Shown piece by piece: positions 1-6,869 of a stretch of DNA of 16,063 nt (position 1 is the stretch's first letter; every line of letters starts with the position of its first letter). Source of the stretch: CAZAYP01 sp964489425 [NCBI: uncultured Verrucomicrobiota bacterium] (GTDB lineage Bacteria; Verrucomicrobiota; Kiritimatiellia; RZYC01). Both the position numbers and the translations under genes were made by a program. The DNA lies in contig CAZAYP010000102.1 in NCBI GenBank assembly GCA_964489425.1, positions 917 through 16,979 on the forward strand. The letters are read 5' to 3'. The notes beneath the pieces are model-generated. The model had not been told where the DNA came from. It did no database searches and worked only from the letters and a program-made list of their open reading frames with translations.

Positions 1-333
1 GGCTACAAGGCGACCGACGAGTGGAAGGAGGAGATCGTCTTCTTCAACCCGGATGGCAGGCTCCCCGACCCGGCTGACACGAATCGGTCAGTCCGGCCCG
101 CCCATCTCGACGGCAAGCCCGTGGTGCTGGCGCCGGGCCAGGATCCGCGCGAGGTGCTGGCCGACTGGCTGACAGCCCCCGGGAATCCCTGGTTTGCCCG
201 CAGCATCGTCAACCGTGTCTGGTTCTGGCTGACCGGCCGCGGGATTGTCCACGAGCCTGACGACATGAAGGGGTCGAACCCGCCGTGGAGCCCGGAGCTC
301 CTGGCCTATCTCGCGCAGGACCTGGCCGGCCAT
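1..333 (+). CDS. DUF1553-family protein, C-terminal fragment (5' end outside window, 3' end broken)
   Basis: Reading frame 1 is open from the first base and carries the hallmark C-terminal block of DUF1553 proteins: a DWLTAPGNPWFARSIVNR stretch, then VWFWLTGRGIVHEPDD and NPPWSPELLAYLAQDLAGH. In the family these segments are followed by a conserved run leading to an 'ILNSRTYQ'-type motif. Here that is missing: after LAGH (about base 333) the translation becomes a low-complexity Arg/Gly/Gln string that is merely antisense to the gene on the other strand. The frame stays open by chance until a TGA at 715-717 inside the repeat array. Family members are large, usually secreted proteins of unknown biochemical role, often paired with DUF1549 and PSCyt1 cytochrome domains and abundant in Planctomycetota and Verrucomicrobiota. 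The family call is firm. Whether the break is biological or an assembly artefact is open. Confidence 0.8.
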
Positions 334-645
334 GCGCCGGGCCAGGTCATCGTCCGGATGGGCGGCCAGCGCGGCCTGGGCGCGGCGCAGGCGCAGCGCC
401 AGCGCCGCCGCCGGCCCGGCGGGCGGATCATGTTCCAGCCAGCCATCAGCCCACGCGTACAGCTTGTCCAGGCCGTCCAGGGCCTGGTCCGCGGCCGCGT
501 CGCAGGAGCTGGGCATGTTGCGCAGGCGGCGCAGGCGCGCGTCGAGCTCCGCGGCCAGCAGCGGGGAACGCGCCGGCTGGAACTCCGCCGGGTTGGCGAA
601 CAGCGGGTGGTTCCAGAGTTCGGGGGGCAGGGAAGAGGTCGGCAT
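88..645 (-). CDS. Unknown helical protein, N-terminal part only (real coding about 334-645)
   Basis: I do not recognise this gene. It starts with ATG at 645 and reads MPTSSLPPELWNHPLFANP. An Ala/Leu/Arg-rich, apparently helical segment follows, with alternating charged residues and a tryptophan-containing YAWADGWLEHDPP stretch near residues 63-75. Codons from 645 down to about 334 have G or C in nearly every third position, as in the neighbouring minus-strand genes, so this part looks truly coding. Beyond about residue 104-108 the frame is only the antisense of the DUF1553 fragment and continues by chance to a stop at 88. The protein is therefore cut off by the junction at 319-348. No Shine-Dalgarno is obvious upstream of the ATG; the nearest palindrome of the repeat array ends 12 bases before it. 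No signal peptide or membrane segment is visible. Confidence 0.5.
   Translation of the reverse strand: MPTSSLPPELWNHPLFANPAEFQPARSPLLAAELDARLRRLRNMPSSCDAAADQALDGLDKLYAWADGWLEHDPPAGPAAALALRLRRAQAALAAHPDDDLARRMAGQVLREIGQELRAPRRVRPLHVVRLVDNPAAGQPEPDTVDDAAGKPGIPGGCQPVGQHLARILARRQHHGLAVEMGGPD
319..348. repeat. 9-bp inverted repeat at the junction of two broken genes
   Basis: GACCTGGCC at 319-327 is mirrored by GGCCAGGTC at 340-348, with a 12-base loop. The arms lie exactly where the plus-strand DUF1553 homology ends and the minus-strand unknown gene loses its coding character. Short inverted repeats of this kind are typical sites of template-switch or fold-back joins, either in the cell or during DNA amplification and assembly. 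Confidence 0.6.
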
Positions 646-657
646 GGGTCAGCCGGT

Positions 658-738
658 TTTTCCAATGTTTGGAAAACCGGGCCTGAAATTTTCCAATGTT
701 TGGAAAACCGGGCCTGAAATTTTCCAATGTTTGGAAAA
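658..738. repeat. Three 19-bp palindromes in tandem, 31-bp period
   Basis: The sequence TTTTCCAATGTTTGGAAAA occurs at 658-676, 689-707 and 720-738. Each copy is an 8-bp inverted repeat (TTTTCCAA/TTGGAAAA) around TGT. The two spacers are identical 12-mers (CCGGGCCTGAAA), which makes a 31-bp unit repeated about 2.6 times. The period is not a multiple of three, so the array is not coding. It fills the gap between the stop of the ABM-family gene (752) and the start of the unknown minus gene (645). The 31-bp centre-to-centre distance is close to three helical turns, which would suit several dimers binding on one DNA face. Alternatives are a REP-like dispersed element or RNA hairpins downstream of 752. 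No further copy was seen in the window. Confidence 0.9.
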
Positions 739-751
739 CCGCGGGTCGCGC

Positions 752-1045
752 TCAGGCCGGGTACAGGCCATGATAAACAACACCTTGGCGGGGTTCGGCC
801 ATCCAGTCGGCCACGGTCTCGCGCCAGGCCTGGTAGTGGGCCGTGGTCTTGTGGGCGGCGGCGGCGGCCTGGTCGACATAGGCTTCGTACAGCACGAACC
901 GCGCGGGATCTTCCTGCAGTTGGAGGATGTCGAAACGGCGGTTGCCGGGCTCGCGCGTGGACGCCTCGTGGTTGGCCTTGCAGGCGGCAATGAAGTCCTG
1001 GATGCGCTCGGGTTTGACGCGCACGTGAACGAGCGTTACCTGCAT
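752..1045 (-). CDS. ABM-family (LsrG/YgiN-like) small monooxygenase or isomerase
   Basis: A 97-aa protein matching the antibiotic-biosynthesis-monooxygenase fold at full family length. The pattern VTLVHVRVKPERIQDFI, then a conserved N-H at residues 25-26, GNRRFDIL, FVLYEAYVDQAAAAAHK and HYQAW is closest, by recollection, to E. coli LsrG, the isomerase that processes phospho-AI-2. The same fold serves quinol monooxygenases (YgiN) and heme-degrading enzymes, so the substrate cannot be fixed. Members are cytosolic ferredoxin-like dimers. The start is well supported: AGGAGGT (complement of 1051-1057) lies 5 bases before the ATG. The gene lies downstream of the transporter on the same strand, separated by 93 bp in which I see no clear terminator. 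No other lsr gene (kinase, aldolase, ABC importer) is in the window, so an AI-2 role is only a possibility. Confidence 0.8.
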   Translation of the reverse strand: MQVTLVHVRVKPERIQDFIAACKANHEASTREPGNRRFDILQLQEDPARFVLYEAYVDQAAAAAHKTTAHYQAWRETVADWMAEPRQGVVYHGLYPA

Positions 1046-1138
1046 GGCTCACCTCCTGGTTTGCGGGCTGCGATCATCTCTTCGCGCTCTAGCATGGGGC
1101 AGGGGCGGGCTCGAATTCAAGCGCAGAGTAGCGCGCGG

Positions 1139-2614
1139 TCACGACGCGGGCTTGGGCTGCGGCGCCACCCAGCTTTCCGGGTGCGGCCGCTCCTGTTCCG
1201 CGCCGCGGTCGCGCACGCGCAGGGTGAGCAGCGCGGCGATGATCCACATCAAGCCGCCGAACGCCACGCCCAGCGCGCGCTGGTTGTGCAGCACGTGCAG
1301 CATGACCCAGCCGAACCCCAGCGAGATGGTGATCTGCGGCAGGGTGATGAAGAAGTTGAAAATCCCCATGTAAATGCCCATCTTTTCCCTGGGGATCGCG
1401 GTCGAGAGGATCGCGTAGGGCATGGTCAGGGTGCTGCCCCAGGCGATGCCGATGCCGACCATGAGCGCCAGCACCATCTTCTTCAGCAGCGGCTCGTTGC
1501 CCGCGGGCAGGAGCAGCACCCCGAGCATGCCGGCCGCGCCCACCAGCAGGCTGAGCATGTGCGTGCCCTTGCGGCCGATGGCCCGCGCCAGCCGGGGCAT
1601 GAAGAACGAGTAGACCAGGGTCACCGCGTTGTAGAGCGCGAAGCACAGGCCCGCCCACTCGATGCCTTCCAGGTATTGCGGCGTGCCTTCGGATCCGAAC
1701 AGGTGGCCGACGGTCACCGGGAAATACATCCACATGCAGAAAAAGCCCATCCAGGTGAAAAACTGCACCCACGCCAGCTCGCGCATGGTCTGCGGCATGT
1801 GGGCCAGGTCGGCGAAGATCTCGCGGAACAGGTTGGCGGCGCCGCCGGTGGCTTTTTTGCGGCGCTTGAACGCCTCCATGTTCTCCGGCGGGTACTCGCG
1901 GCAGGTGGCCACGGTCCAGAGGATGGACACCAGGAACACGGCCGCGCCGACGTGGAATGCCAGTTTCAGGATGTAGGGCAGCTTGTCCTGCAGCAGGTCC
2001 AGGATGCGGTCGATGAAGGGCAGGGACGCCAGGACGCCCTGCACCGCGCCATGGGCCACGCCCACGGCCGCCGCCGGCTCAATCGCCGGCCCGATGGCCG
2101 CGGGCGCCGCGACATGGAACACGTTCTGGCAGAGCCACGGGAACGCCGAGGCGGTGCACGCGCCGATCGAGACAAACAGGGTCTGCACCGAGTAGCCCAC
2201 GGTGCGCTGCTCCGCGGGCAGCATGTCGGCTACGAACGCGCGGAACGGTTCCATGCTGATGTTGACCGACGTGTCCAGGATCCACAGCAGCCCGGCGGCC
2301 ATCCACAGCGCGCCGCTGTAAGGCATGAAGAACAGCGCCAGCACGGCGAACAGCGTGCCGCCCAGGAAATACGGCCGGCGGCGGCCCAGCCAGCACCAGG
2401 TGTTGTCGCTCAGGTGGCCGATGATCGGCTGCACCAGCAGCCCGGTCAGCGGCGCGGCTAGCCACAGGATCGGGATCTTGTCGGGGTTGGCGCCCAGGTA
2501 CTCGTAGATGGCGCTCATGTTGGCCATCTGCAGGCCCCAGCCGAACTGGATGCCCATGAACCCCACGCTCATGTTGATGATGTGCCAGATGCTCAGTCGC
2601 GGCTTGTCGTCCAT
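1139..2614 (-). CDS. MFS sugar transporter, SLC45/GPH-like
   Basis: A 491-aa integral membrane protein with about 12 hydrophobic segments, the usual length for MFS permeases. The loop between helices 2 and 3 has GHLSD (66-70) and [11 protein letters not shown] (76-86), the form of MFS motif A seen in SLC45 and GPH sugar:cation symporters. A segment [17 protein letters not shown] (121-137) corresponds to the conserved N..(Q/E)PYRAL.AD block of the SLC45 group. A second motif-A-like loop ([10 protein letters not shown], 341-350) follows a charged central loop at 238-265. The likely role is proton-coupled uptake of a glycoside, such as a sucrose- or maltose-like disaccharide, across the inner membrane. 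The frame is open well upstream, but ATG 2614 is chosen because GAGGAG (complement of 2621-2626) sits 6 bases ahead and the protein begins there with a normal cytoplasmic N-terminus. It starts 26 bp after the cysS stop, so co-transcription is likely. Confidence 0.85.
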   Translation of the reverse strand: MDDKPRLSIWHIINMSVGFMGIQFGWGLQMANMSAIYEYLGANPDKIPILWLAAPLTGLLVQPIIGHLSDNTWCWLGRRRPYFLGGTLFAVLALFFMPYSGALWMAAGLLWILDTSVNISMEPFRAFVADMLPAEQRTVGYSVQTLFVSIGACTASAFPWLCQNVFHVAAPAAIGPAIEPAAAVGVAHGAVQGVLASLPFIDRILDLLQDKLPYILKLAFHVGAAVFLVSILWTVATCREYPPENMEAFKRRKKATGGAANLFREIFADLAHMPQTMRELAWVQFFTWMGFFCMWMYFPVTVGHLFGSEGTPQYLEGIEWAGLCFALYNAVTLVYSFFMPRLARAIGRKGTHMLSLLVGAAGMLGVLLLPAGNEPLLKKMVLALMVGIGIAWGSTLTMPYAILSTAIPREKMGIYMGIFNFFITLPQITISLGFGWVMLHVLHNQRALGVAFGGLMWIIAALLTLRVRDRGAEQERPHPESWVAPQPKPAS

Positions 2615-2640
2615 GGAATGCTCCTCGCTTGGGTGCCGGC

Positions 2641-4043
2641 CTATTTGCGTTTGAGTTTGGGACCGTCGGGCGTGTCTTTGACCACCCAGCCGCGGGCCGC
2701 CAACTCGTCCCGGAGCCGGTCCGCCTCGCGCCAGTCCTTGCGCTGCCGGGCCGCCTGGCGCTGCTGCACCAGCCGTTGCACCGCGGCGTCCGCCGCGTCC
2801 GCCGCGGCCGCGGCCAGGACGCCCAGCACGCGGTCGAGCCGGCCGAGGGCCGCGCTTGCGGCGGCGGCGCCGCCGGGGTCCAGGCGGTTCTCGTCCATGG
2901 CCTTGTTGCCGGCCAGGATCATGTCGAAGAGGGCGGCCAGCGCGGCGGCCATGTTCAGGTCGTCGTCCAGGGCCGCCTCGAACTGGGTCACGCCAGCCTG
3001 CGTCCAGGGGGCAGGGCGCCGGCCTCGAGCGCGGGCGCCGCCAGTGCCTGGAGGCGGGCGGTGAACTCGTCCACGCGGCCCAGGGCGGCGCGGGCGGCGT
3101 CCAGCGAGGCAAAGCTGAAGTTGAGGCTCTGGCGGTAATGGGTGGCCAGCATCACGTAGCGCACCTCGCGGCCGGTATACCCGCGCCCGAGCACATCGCG
3201 CAACGTATAGAAGTTGCCCAGCGACTTGGACATTTTACGGCCTTCGACCACCAGGTGGGCGCAGTGCATCCAGTAGCGGGCGAATGGCTGGCCGGTGGCG
3301 GCCTCGCTCTGGGCGATCTCGTCCTCGTGGTGCGGAAAGATGTTGTCCATGCCGCCGGTGTGGAGGTCGAAGCTGGGCCCCAGGTACTTCATGCTCATGG
3401 CGGAGCACTCGATGTGCCAGCCGGGCCGGCCGCGGCCCCAGGGCGCGTCCCAGGCCACGTCGCCGTCGGCCGGGTCCCACGCTTTCCAGAGCGCAAAATC
3501 CGCCACGTTGTCTTTCTGGTACTCGTCCTGGGCCACGCGCGCGCCGGCCTGCAGGCCGTCCATGTCCAGGTGCGCCAGCTTGCCGTAGCCGGGGAATTTC
3601 GCGATGCTGAAATACACGGAGCCGTCGTCCGACCGGTAGGCCACGCCCTTGTCGAGCAGCGTTTGAATGAGGGCGATCATCTCCGGGACGTGGTCCGTGG
3701 CCGCGGGATAATGCTCCGCGCGGGCGATGTTCAGGCGTTCGATGTCCTCGAAGAATGCCGCCACGTACGGCCGGGTAAACTCCGCCAGCGACACCCCTTT
3801 TTCCCGGGCGCCGCGGATGGTTTTGTCGTCCACATCCGTCAGGTTCATCACCTGGCAGACCTGGTATCCATGGTACAGGAGATAGCGCCGCAGCAGGTCT
3901 TCGAAAATATAGGCGCGAAAATTTCCGACATGCGCAAAATTGTAGACCGTGGGGCCGCAGGTGTACATGTGCACCCGGCCGGGTGTCAGCGGCACAAGCT
4001 CTTCAACGCGGCGGCTCAGCGTATTATAAACTTTCAGGCTCAT
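2641..4043 (-). CDS. cysS: Cysteinyl-tRNA synthetase, interrupted by a one-base frameshift
   Basis: Class I aminoacyl-tRNA synthetase that charges tRNA-Cys in the cytosol. The first frame (4043 to a TGA at 2988) gives 351 residues. It includes the HIGH-type signature HVGN (38-41), KMSKS at 270-274, and the zinc ligands C29, C213, H238 and E242 equivalent to those of the E. coli enzyme. The second frame (to a TAG at 2641) continues with FEAALDDDLN and ends in the typical ARQRKDWREADRLRDEL tail. Joined, the protein is about 467 aa, the normal length. The frames are linked by adding one base to the G5 tract at 3007-3011 (CCCCC in the coding strand), which restores ALPPWTQAGVTQFEAAL. As written, the DALR/anticodon-binding half is cut off. 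A GTG at 2991 could in principle start the second part. AGGA lies 7 bases before the ATG at 4043. Confidence 0.93.
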
Positions 4044-4071
4044 GGTTCTTTCCTGCTAAAAACTGCTTTGC

Positions 4072-4100
4072 TTGCCAGCGCGGACAAGGTAGCTTAAACT
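4072..4100 (+). promoter_or_regulatory. Candidate sigma70-type promoter for the exonuclease gene
   Basis: TTGCCA (4072-4077), a 17-base spacer and TAAACT (4095-4100) each match the consensus hexamers at 4 of 6 positions. Transcription would begin near 4107, leaving a leader of about 15 bases that contains GGAAG (4111-4115), a ribosome binding site 6 bases before the ATG. The region 4044-4121 is the whole divergent spacer to cysS. No equally good cysS promoter was found in it. Confidence 0.4.
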
Positions 4101-4121
4101 CACAGCATAGGGAAGTGCAAC

Positions 4122-4835
4122 ATGATGATGAAATGCATTCGGGGCAGGAAGATGAGATCGGCCGGCAGGATGTCGGCGATTTGCTGCTTGCCGGCGCTGG
4201 CCATGGCGGCGCTTGCGGCTGCCACCGCTGGCGCAGCCCCGGTCGAGTTCCCGGCTCCGGATACCGCGGTGTCCAACATCACATTCGTTATTTTTGATTT
4301 TGAAACCACGGGATTCGGGCCGCAATACCACCGGGCGGTGGAACTGGGTTGCGTTAAGTTTCTGAATGGAAATATCCTGGAGGAGAAAAGCTGGCTCATC
4401 AATCCGGAGCGTTACATTCCTTATTATGCCCGGAATGTGCATCACATTTCCAACGAGATGGTCAAAAATGCTCCGGTATTCAAGCAGATCATCGCCGAGT
4501 TGCGGAAATTCGTGAAGGGCGCCGTGATGATCGCCCATAACGCCCCGTTCGATGTCGGGTTCATGCGCGCGGAGTTCAAGCGGGCCGGCGCCACCCCGTT
4601 GCGCAACCCGGCGATCGACAGCTTGTCCCTGTTCCGCCATTGGTATCCGAAGATGGACAGCTACGATCTCACCATGCTGGTCAACCGCCTCAACCTCGAA
4701 AACGATGTGTTCCACCGGGCCACCGATGACGCCCGCTACGTGGCGGTCATTTTCTTCGACGGCATGAAGGATCAAAAAGGCGCTTACACCTGGGCCGAGT
4801 TGCAGGAAGACGCCGGATCGATTCTTTCTTTTTAG
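4122..4835 (+). CDS. DEDDh (DnaQ-like) 3'-5' exonuclease with N-terminal signal peptide
   Basis: The 237-aa protein contains a full DEDDh exonuclease domain from about residue 53. Motif I is FDFETTG with D59 and E61; motif II is HNAPFDVGF with D144; motif III is HRATDD with H198 and D203. These are the two-metal catalytic residues of DnaQ and the PolC epsilon domain, which remove nucleotides from 3' ends. Unusually, it is preceded by a basic stretch (residues 4-16), a hydrophobic core (about 18-36, MSAICCLPALAMAALAAATA) and an A-G-A site before A39. That is a classic Sec signal peptide or an N-terminal anchor. There is no lipobox. The start at 4122 is supported by GGAAG 6 bases upstream; internal ATGs at residues 11 and 17 would keep the hydrophobic segment. 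Several stretches, such as 4280-4400, are visibly AT-richer than the neighbouring genes. Its stop is 2 bases from the convergent hydrolase stop. Confidence 0.85.
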   Translation: MMMKCIRGRKMRSAGRMSAICCLPALAMAALAAATAGAAPVEFPAPDTAVSNITFVIFDFETTGFGPQYHRAVELGCVKFLNGNILEEKSWLINPERYIPYYARNVHHISNEMVKNAPVFKQIIAELRKFVKGAVMIAHNAPFDVGFMRAEFKRAGATPLRNPAIDSLSLFRHWYPKMDSYDLTMLVNRLNLENDVFHRATDDARYVAVIFFDGMKDQKGAYTWAELQEDAGSILSF

Positions 4836-4837
4836 GT

Positions 4838-6823
4838 TTACAACGAGTCCAGCGGGCGCACCTGGTATGCCCGGGACACATCGCTGAAAGAAATCTCGTA
4901 GCAGCCCGGCTGCAGTATGTTGAAGCGGATGTTGGCCTTGCCACCCGTGGTCACTTCCGCGATACCGTCCCGGCCGGTGTGCGCGCCCCAGTCCATCCCG
5001 CTGAAGTCCGGCGTATCCAGGAACTTGATCTCATGGTCGCCGGGATCTAGCGGCTGACTTCGCAAAACCCAACGGTCTCCAACAAAGGTCATGGCCCGGC
5101 TCTGCCATCCGGAGAACGTGCCGGCCACGTACATCTGCGACCCCGCGCAGGTCTGCGTATTCATGCTGCCCGCGTACGACAGCGCCGGATGTAGCACGTT
5201 AAGCACGCAAACCCTGCTCCTGGTTGCGCCGGCGGCCGTGCCTGCGGTTTGCAGGACGGCCGTGCCCGTGGCGTCTGTTACGCCGGATACTTCTTCGTCA
5301 AAGGAACCGCTGAACCGGGCGCGCACCACGGCGCCCGCAACCGGGCCGCCCTTGTTGTCCATGATGACTATCCGGGCCACGCCGCGCTTTTCCTGCGCAG
5401 CCACCCCGGCCTGGTCTTGGGTTATCGATTGCACGAACATCGCCGTGGGACCCTCGGGTAATGCGTGGGCAGCGTCCGGCGGCACGACCCGCAGCACGCG
5501 GCACCCGCGCGGCGGAATCACGGCGCGGAATGATTTCATTTTCCCCAGGTTTTCGTGCGCCCACAGATCGCGCACGGCCGCCTGGCCCGGGATCCCCAAC
5601 GCAGAGAAATCGATGCCGCGTTCCAGCGCCGTGTCTTCCCGGTTGAACAGGCCGACGATCCAATCGCCGTTGGATAGTTGCCCCGTCCAAACCTGGCTTT
5701 CCGCTTGCGTGGGATCGTGGGTCAGGGGTTGCCCAACGAACCCGTCCCGGTTGAGTTCAAGCAGTTCCCGGTTGGAGTAGAGCCACAGGTCGGTCCCGAT
5801 GGTGTCGTGCTGGTCCGCCACCGTGACCGGGGCGCCGGCCAGCAGGCACAGCGAGATCACGCTGCGTTTCTCGTCGTCGCCGGTAAACGTGTTGAGGCGG
5901 ATGAAGTCCGGGTCCAGGATCACGCAATGGCGGCCGGCGAGGCGCGACCAGTAGGTGAGCCCGTCCGCCGGGTTGGCGTAGACCGACCATCCCGTGCGGC
6001 GCGCGCCGCGGTGGAAGTCGCTCCATCTCGACCAGCCGCCTTGCCCGGTGTCTTCGTTGATGCGGATCATGTGGCCGTAGCGCTGCTCCGCGGCGGCTTC
6101 ATGGTAGAGATGGGGCATGACCAGGCTCAGGAACATTCCGGTTTCGTCGGCGGCCTCGCGCATCCAGCGCAGCGCGGTTTCGTAATGCGCGCGCGGGCGT
6201 TGCGGGCCGGTGCGGCCAATCCATCGGTCGGTGCCGTCCTCATACCAGGACAGGAAATCGACGCGTAAATACCGGATGCCCATGTCCGCGTAAAAGCGGA
6301 TGTAGCCTTTGACGTAGGCCTCGGCGCCGGGGCGATCCACTTGGACCCAGGGGAATTTGGCTTGCTCCCCGGGATTCTTGAGCGTCGCCACCGGGATGTT
6401 CGTGCCCGCGATCAGCGTGTGGGTGTCGTCATCCGCCACGTGCACCCACAGCGGGTTGCCGTACATGCCCAGCGTCATGCCGCGGCCCTGGAGATGCCCG
6501 GACCACCAGGCATAGTCATGCGTCCAGTGGCGGGAATGCGACCGCCGGTAGCCGTTGGAATTGATTTGGGTGACATCGCCCCAGCCATCGATGCAGATCA
6601 TCGTGTAGCCATGGTCCTTGAGGTTTTGGTCCACCCAATCGATGTTGGCCCGCCACTCGTCTTCGGTGATGTGGACGTCCGGGTCGTGGTTCGACTCCTT
6701 CACAAACTGGTTCTCGTACACGCTCCAGTAGAGGGGGGCCCTGAACGGGTTGTGCTGCGCTCGGGCCGGGCTGATTGCCAGGGTCATCAGGATCATCACT
6801 AGCCATGGTGTTCTATGGTTCAC
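4838..6823 (-). CDS. Secreted clan-D (GH27-like) glycoside hydrolase with C-terminal accessory modules
   Basis: About 661 aa from a GTG at 6823. Residues 7-22 form a signal peptide ending in A-R-A before Q23. Residues 28-345 resemble the (beta/alpha)8 barrel of alpha-galactosidase-type enzymes: MICIDGWGD (75-83) at the substrate-binding strand, YLRVDFLSW with D189 as likely nucleophile, and SRWSDF with D269 as possible acid/base. An ILDPDFIRL...LCLLAGAPVTVAD block and LYSNRELLELNRDGF follow. Residues 380-448 form the beta-rich C domain (VRDLWAHENLG, IPPRGCRVLRV). Residues 480-545 look like an Ig/CNA-B module, and 560-655 (MYVAGTFSGW) like a CBM48/CBM20-type carbohydrate-binding or E-set fold. 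Substrate is unknown. An ATG at 6898 would add 25 residues and overlap the kinase gene; the GTG start gives a normal short n-region, but neither has a strong Shine-Dalgarno. Confidence 0.75.
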   Translation of the reverse strand: MNHRTPWLVMILMTLAISPARAQHNPFRAPLYWSVYENQFVKESNHDPDVHITEDEWRANIDWVDQNLKDHGYTMICIDGWGDVTQINSNGYRRSHSRHWTHDYAWWSGHLQGRGMTLGMYGNPLWVHVADDDTHTLIAGTNIPVATLKNPGEQAKFPWVQVDRPGAEAYVKGYIRFYADMGIRYLRVDFLSWYEDGTDRWIGRTGPQRPRAHYETALRWMREAADETGMFLSLVMPHLYHEAAAEQRYGHMIRINEDTGQGGWSRWSDFHRGARRTGWSVYANPADGLTYWSRLAGRHCVILDPDFIRLNTFTGDDEKRSVISLCLLAGAPVTVADQHDTIGTDLWLYSNRELLELNRDGFVGQPLTHDPTQAESQVWTGQLSNGDWIVGLFNREDTALERGIDFSALGIPGQAAVRDLWAHENLGKMKSFRAVIPPRGCRVLRVVPPDAAHALPEGPTAMFVQSITQDQAGVAAQEKRGVARIVIMDNKGGPVAGAVVRARFSGSFDEEVSGVTDATGTAVLQTAGTAAGATRSRVCVLNVLHPALSYAGSMNTQTCAGSQMYVAGTFSGWQSRAMTFVGDRWVLRSQPLDPGDHEIKFLDTPDFSGMDWGAHTGRDGIAEVTTGGKANIRFNILQPGCYEISFSDVSRAYQVRPLDSL

Positions 6824-6869
6824 GGGCGGTTTCTTCAGGTGCTCACCGGTTGGGCGGCGCACAGGCAAG

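Noticed and set aside
658-738. CRISPR array
   Set aside because: The spacers are identical 12-mers rather than unique sequences of about 30 bases, there are only three repeats, and no cas gene is near.
332-2461. 709-codon plus-strand open frame across the unknown gene, repeats, ABM gene and transporter
   Set aside because: It spans several minus-strand genes with good ribosome binding sites and families. The translation is low-complexity and His/Arg/Gln-rich.
2985-3015. Programmed ribosomal frameshift in cysS
   Set aside because: CCC-CCT is not a strong known slippery site, no stimulatory structure stands out, and programmed frameshifting is not known for this family. A homopolymer error or mutation is simpler.
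2615-3112. N-terminal extension of the transporter (166 extra codons)
   Set aside because: It overlaps cysS on the same strand in another frame, has no membrane or family character, and the ATG at 2614 has a GAGGAG at good spacing.
4044-4121. T-box or other cysS leader riboswitch
   Set aside because: The divergent spacer is only 78 bp with no room for a T-box, and no specifier or terminator structure was seen.
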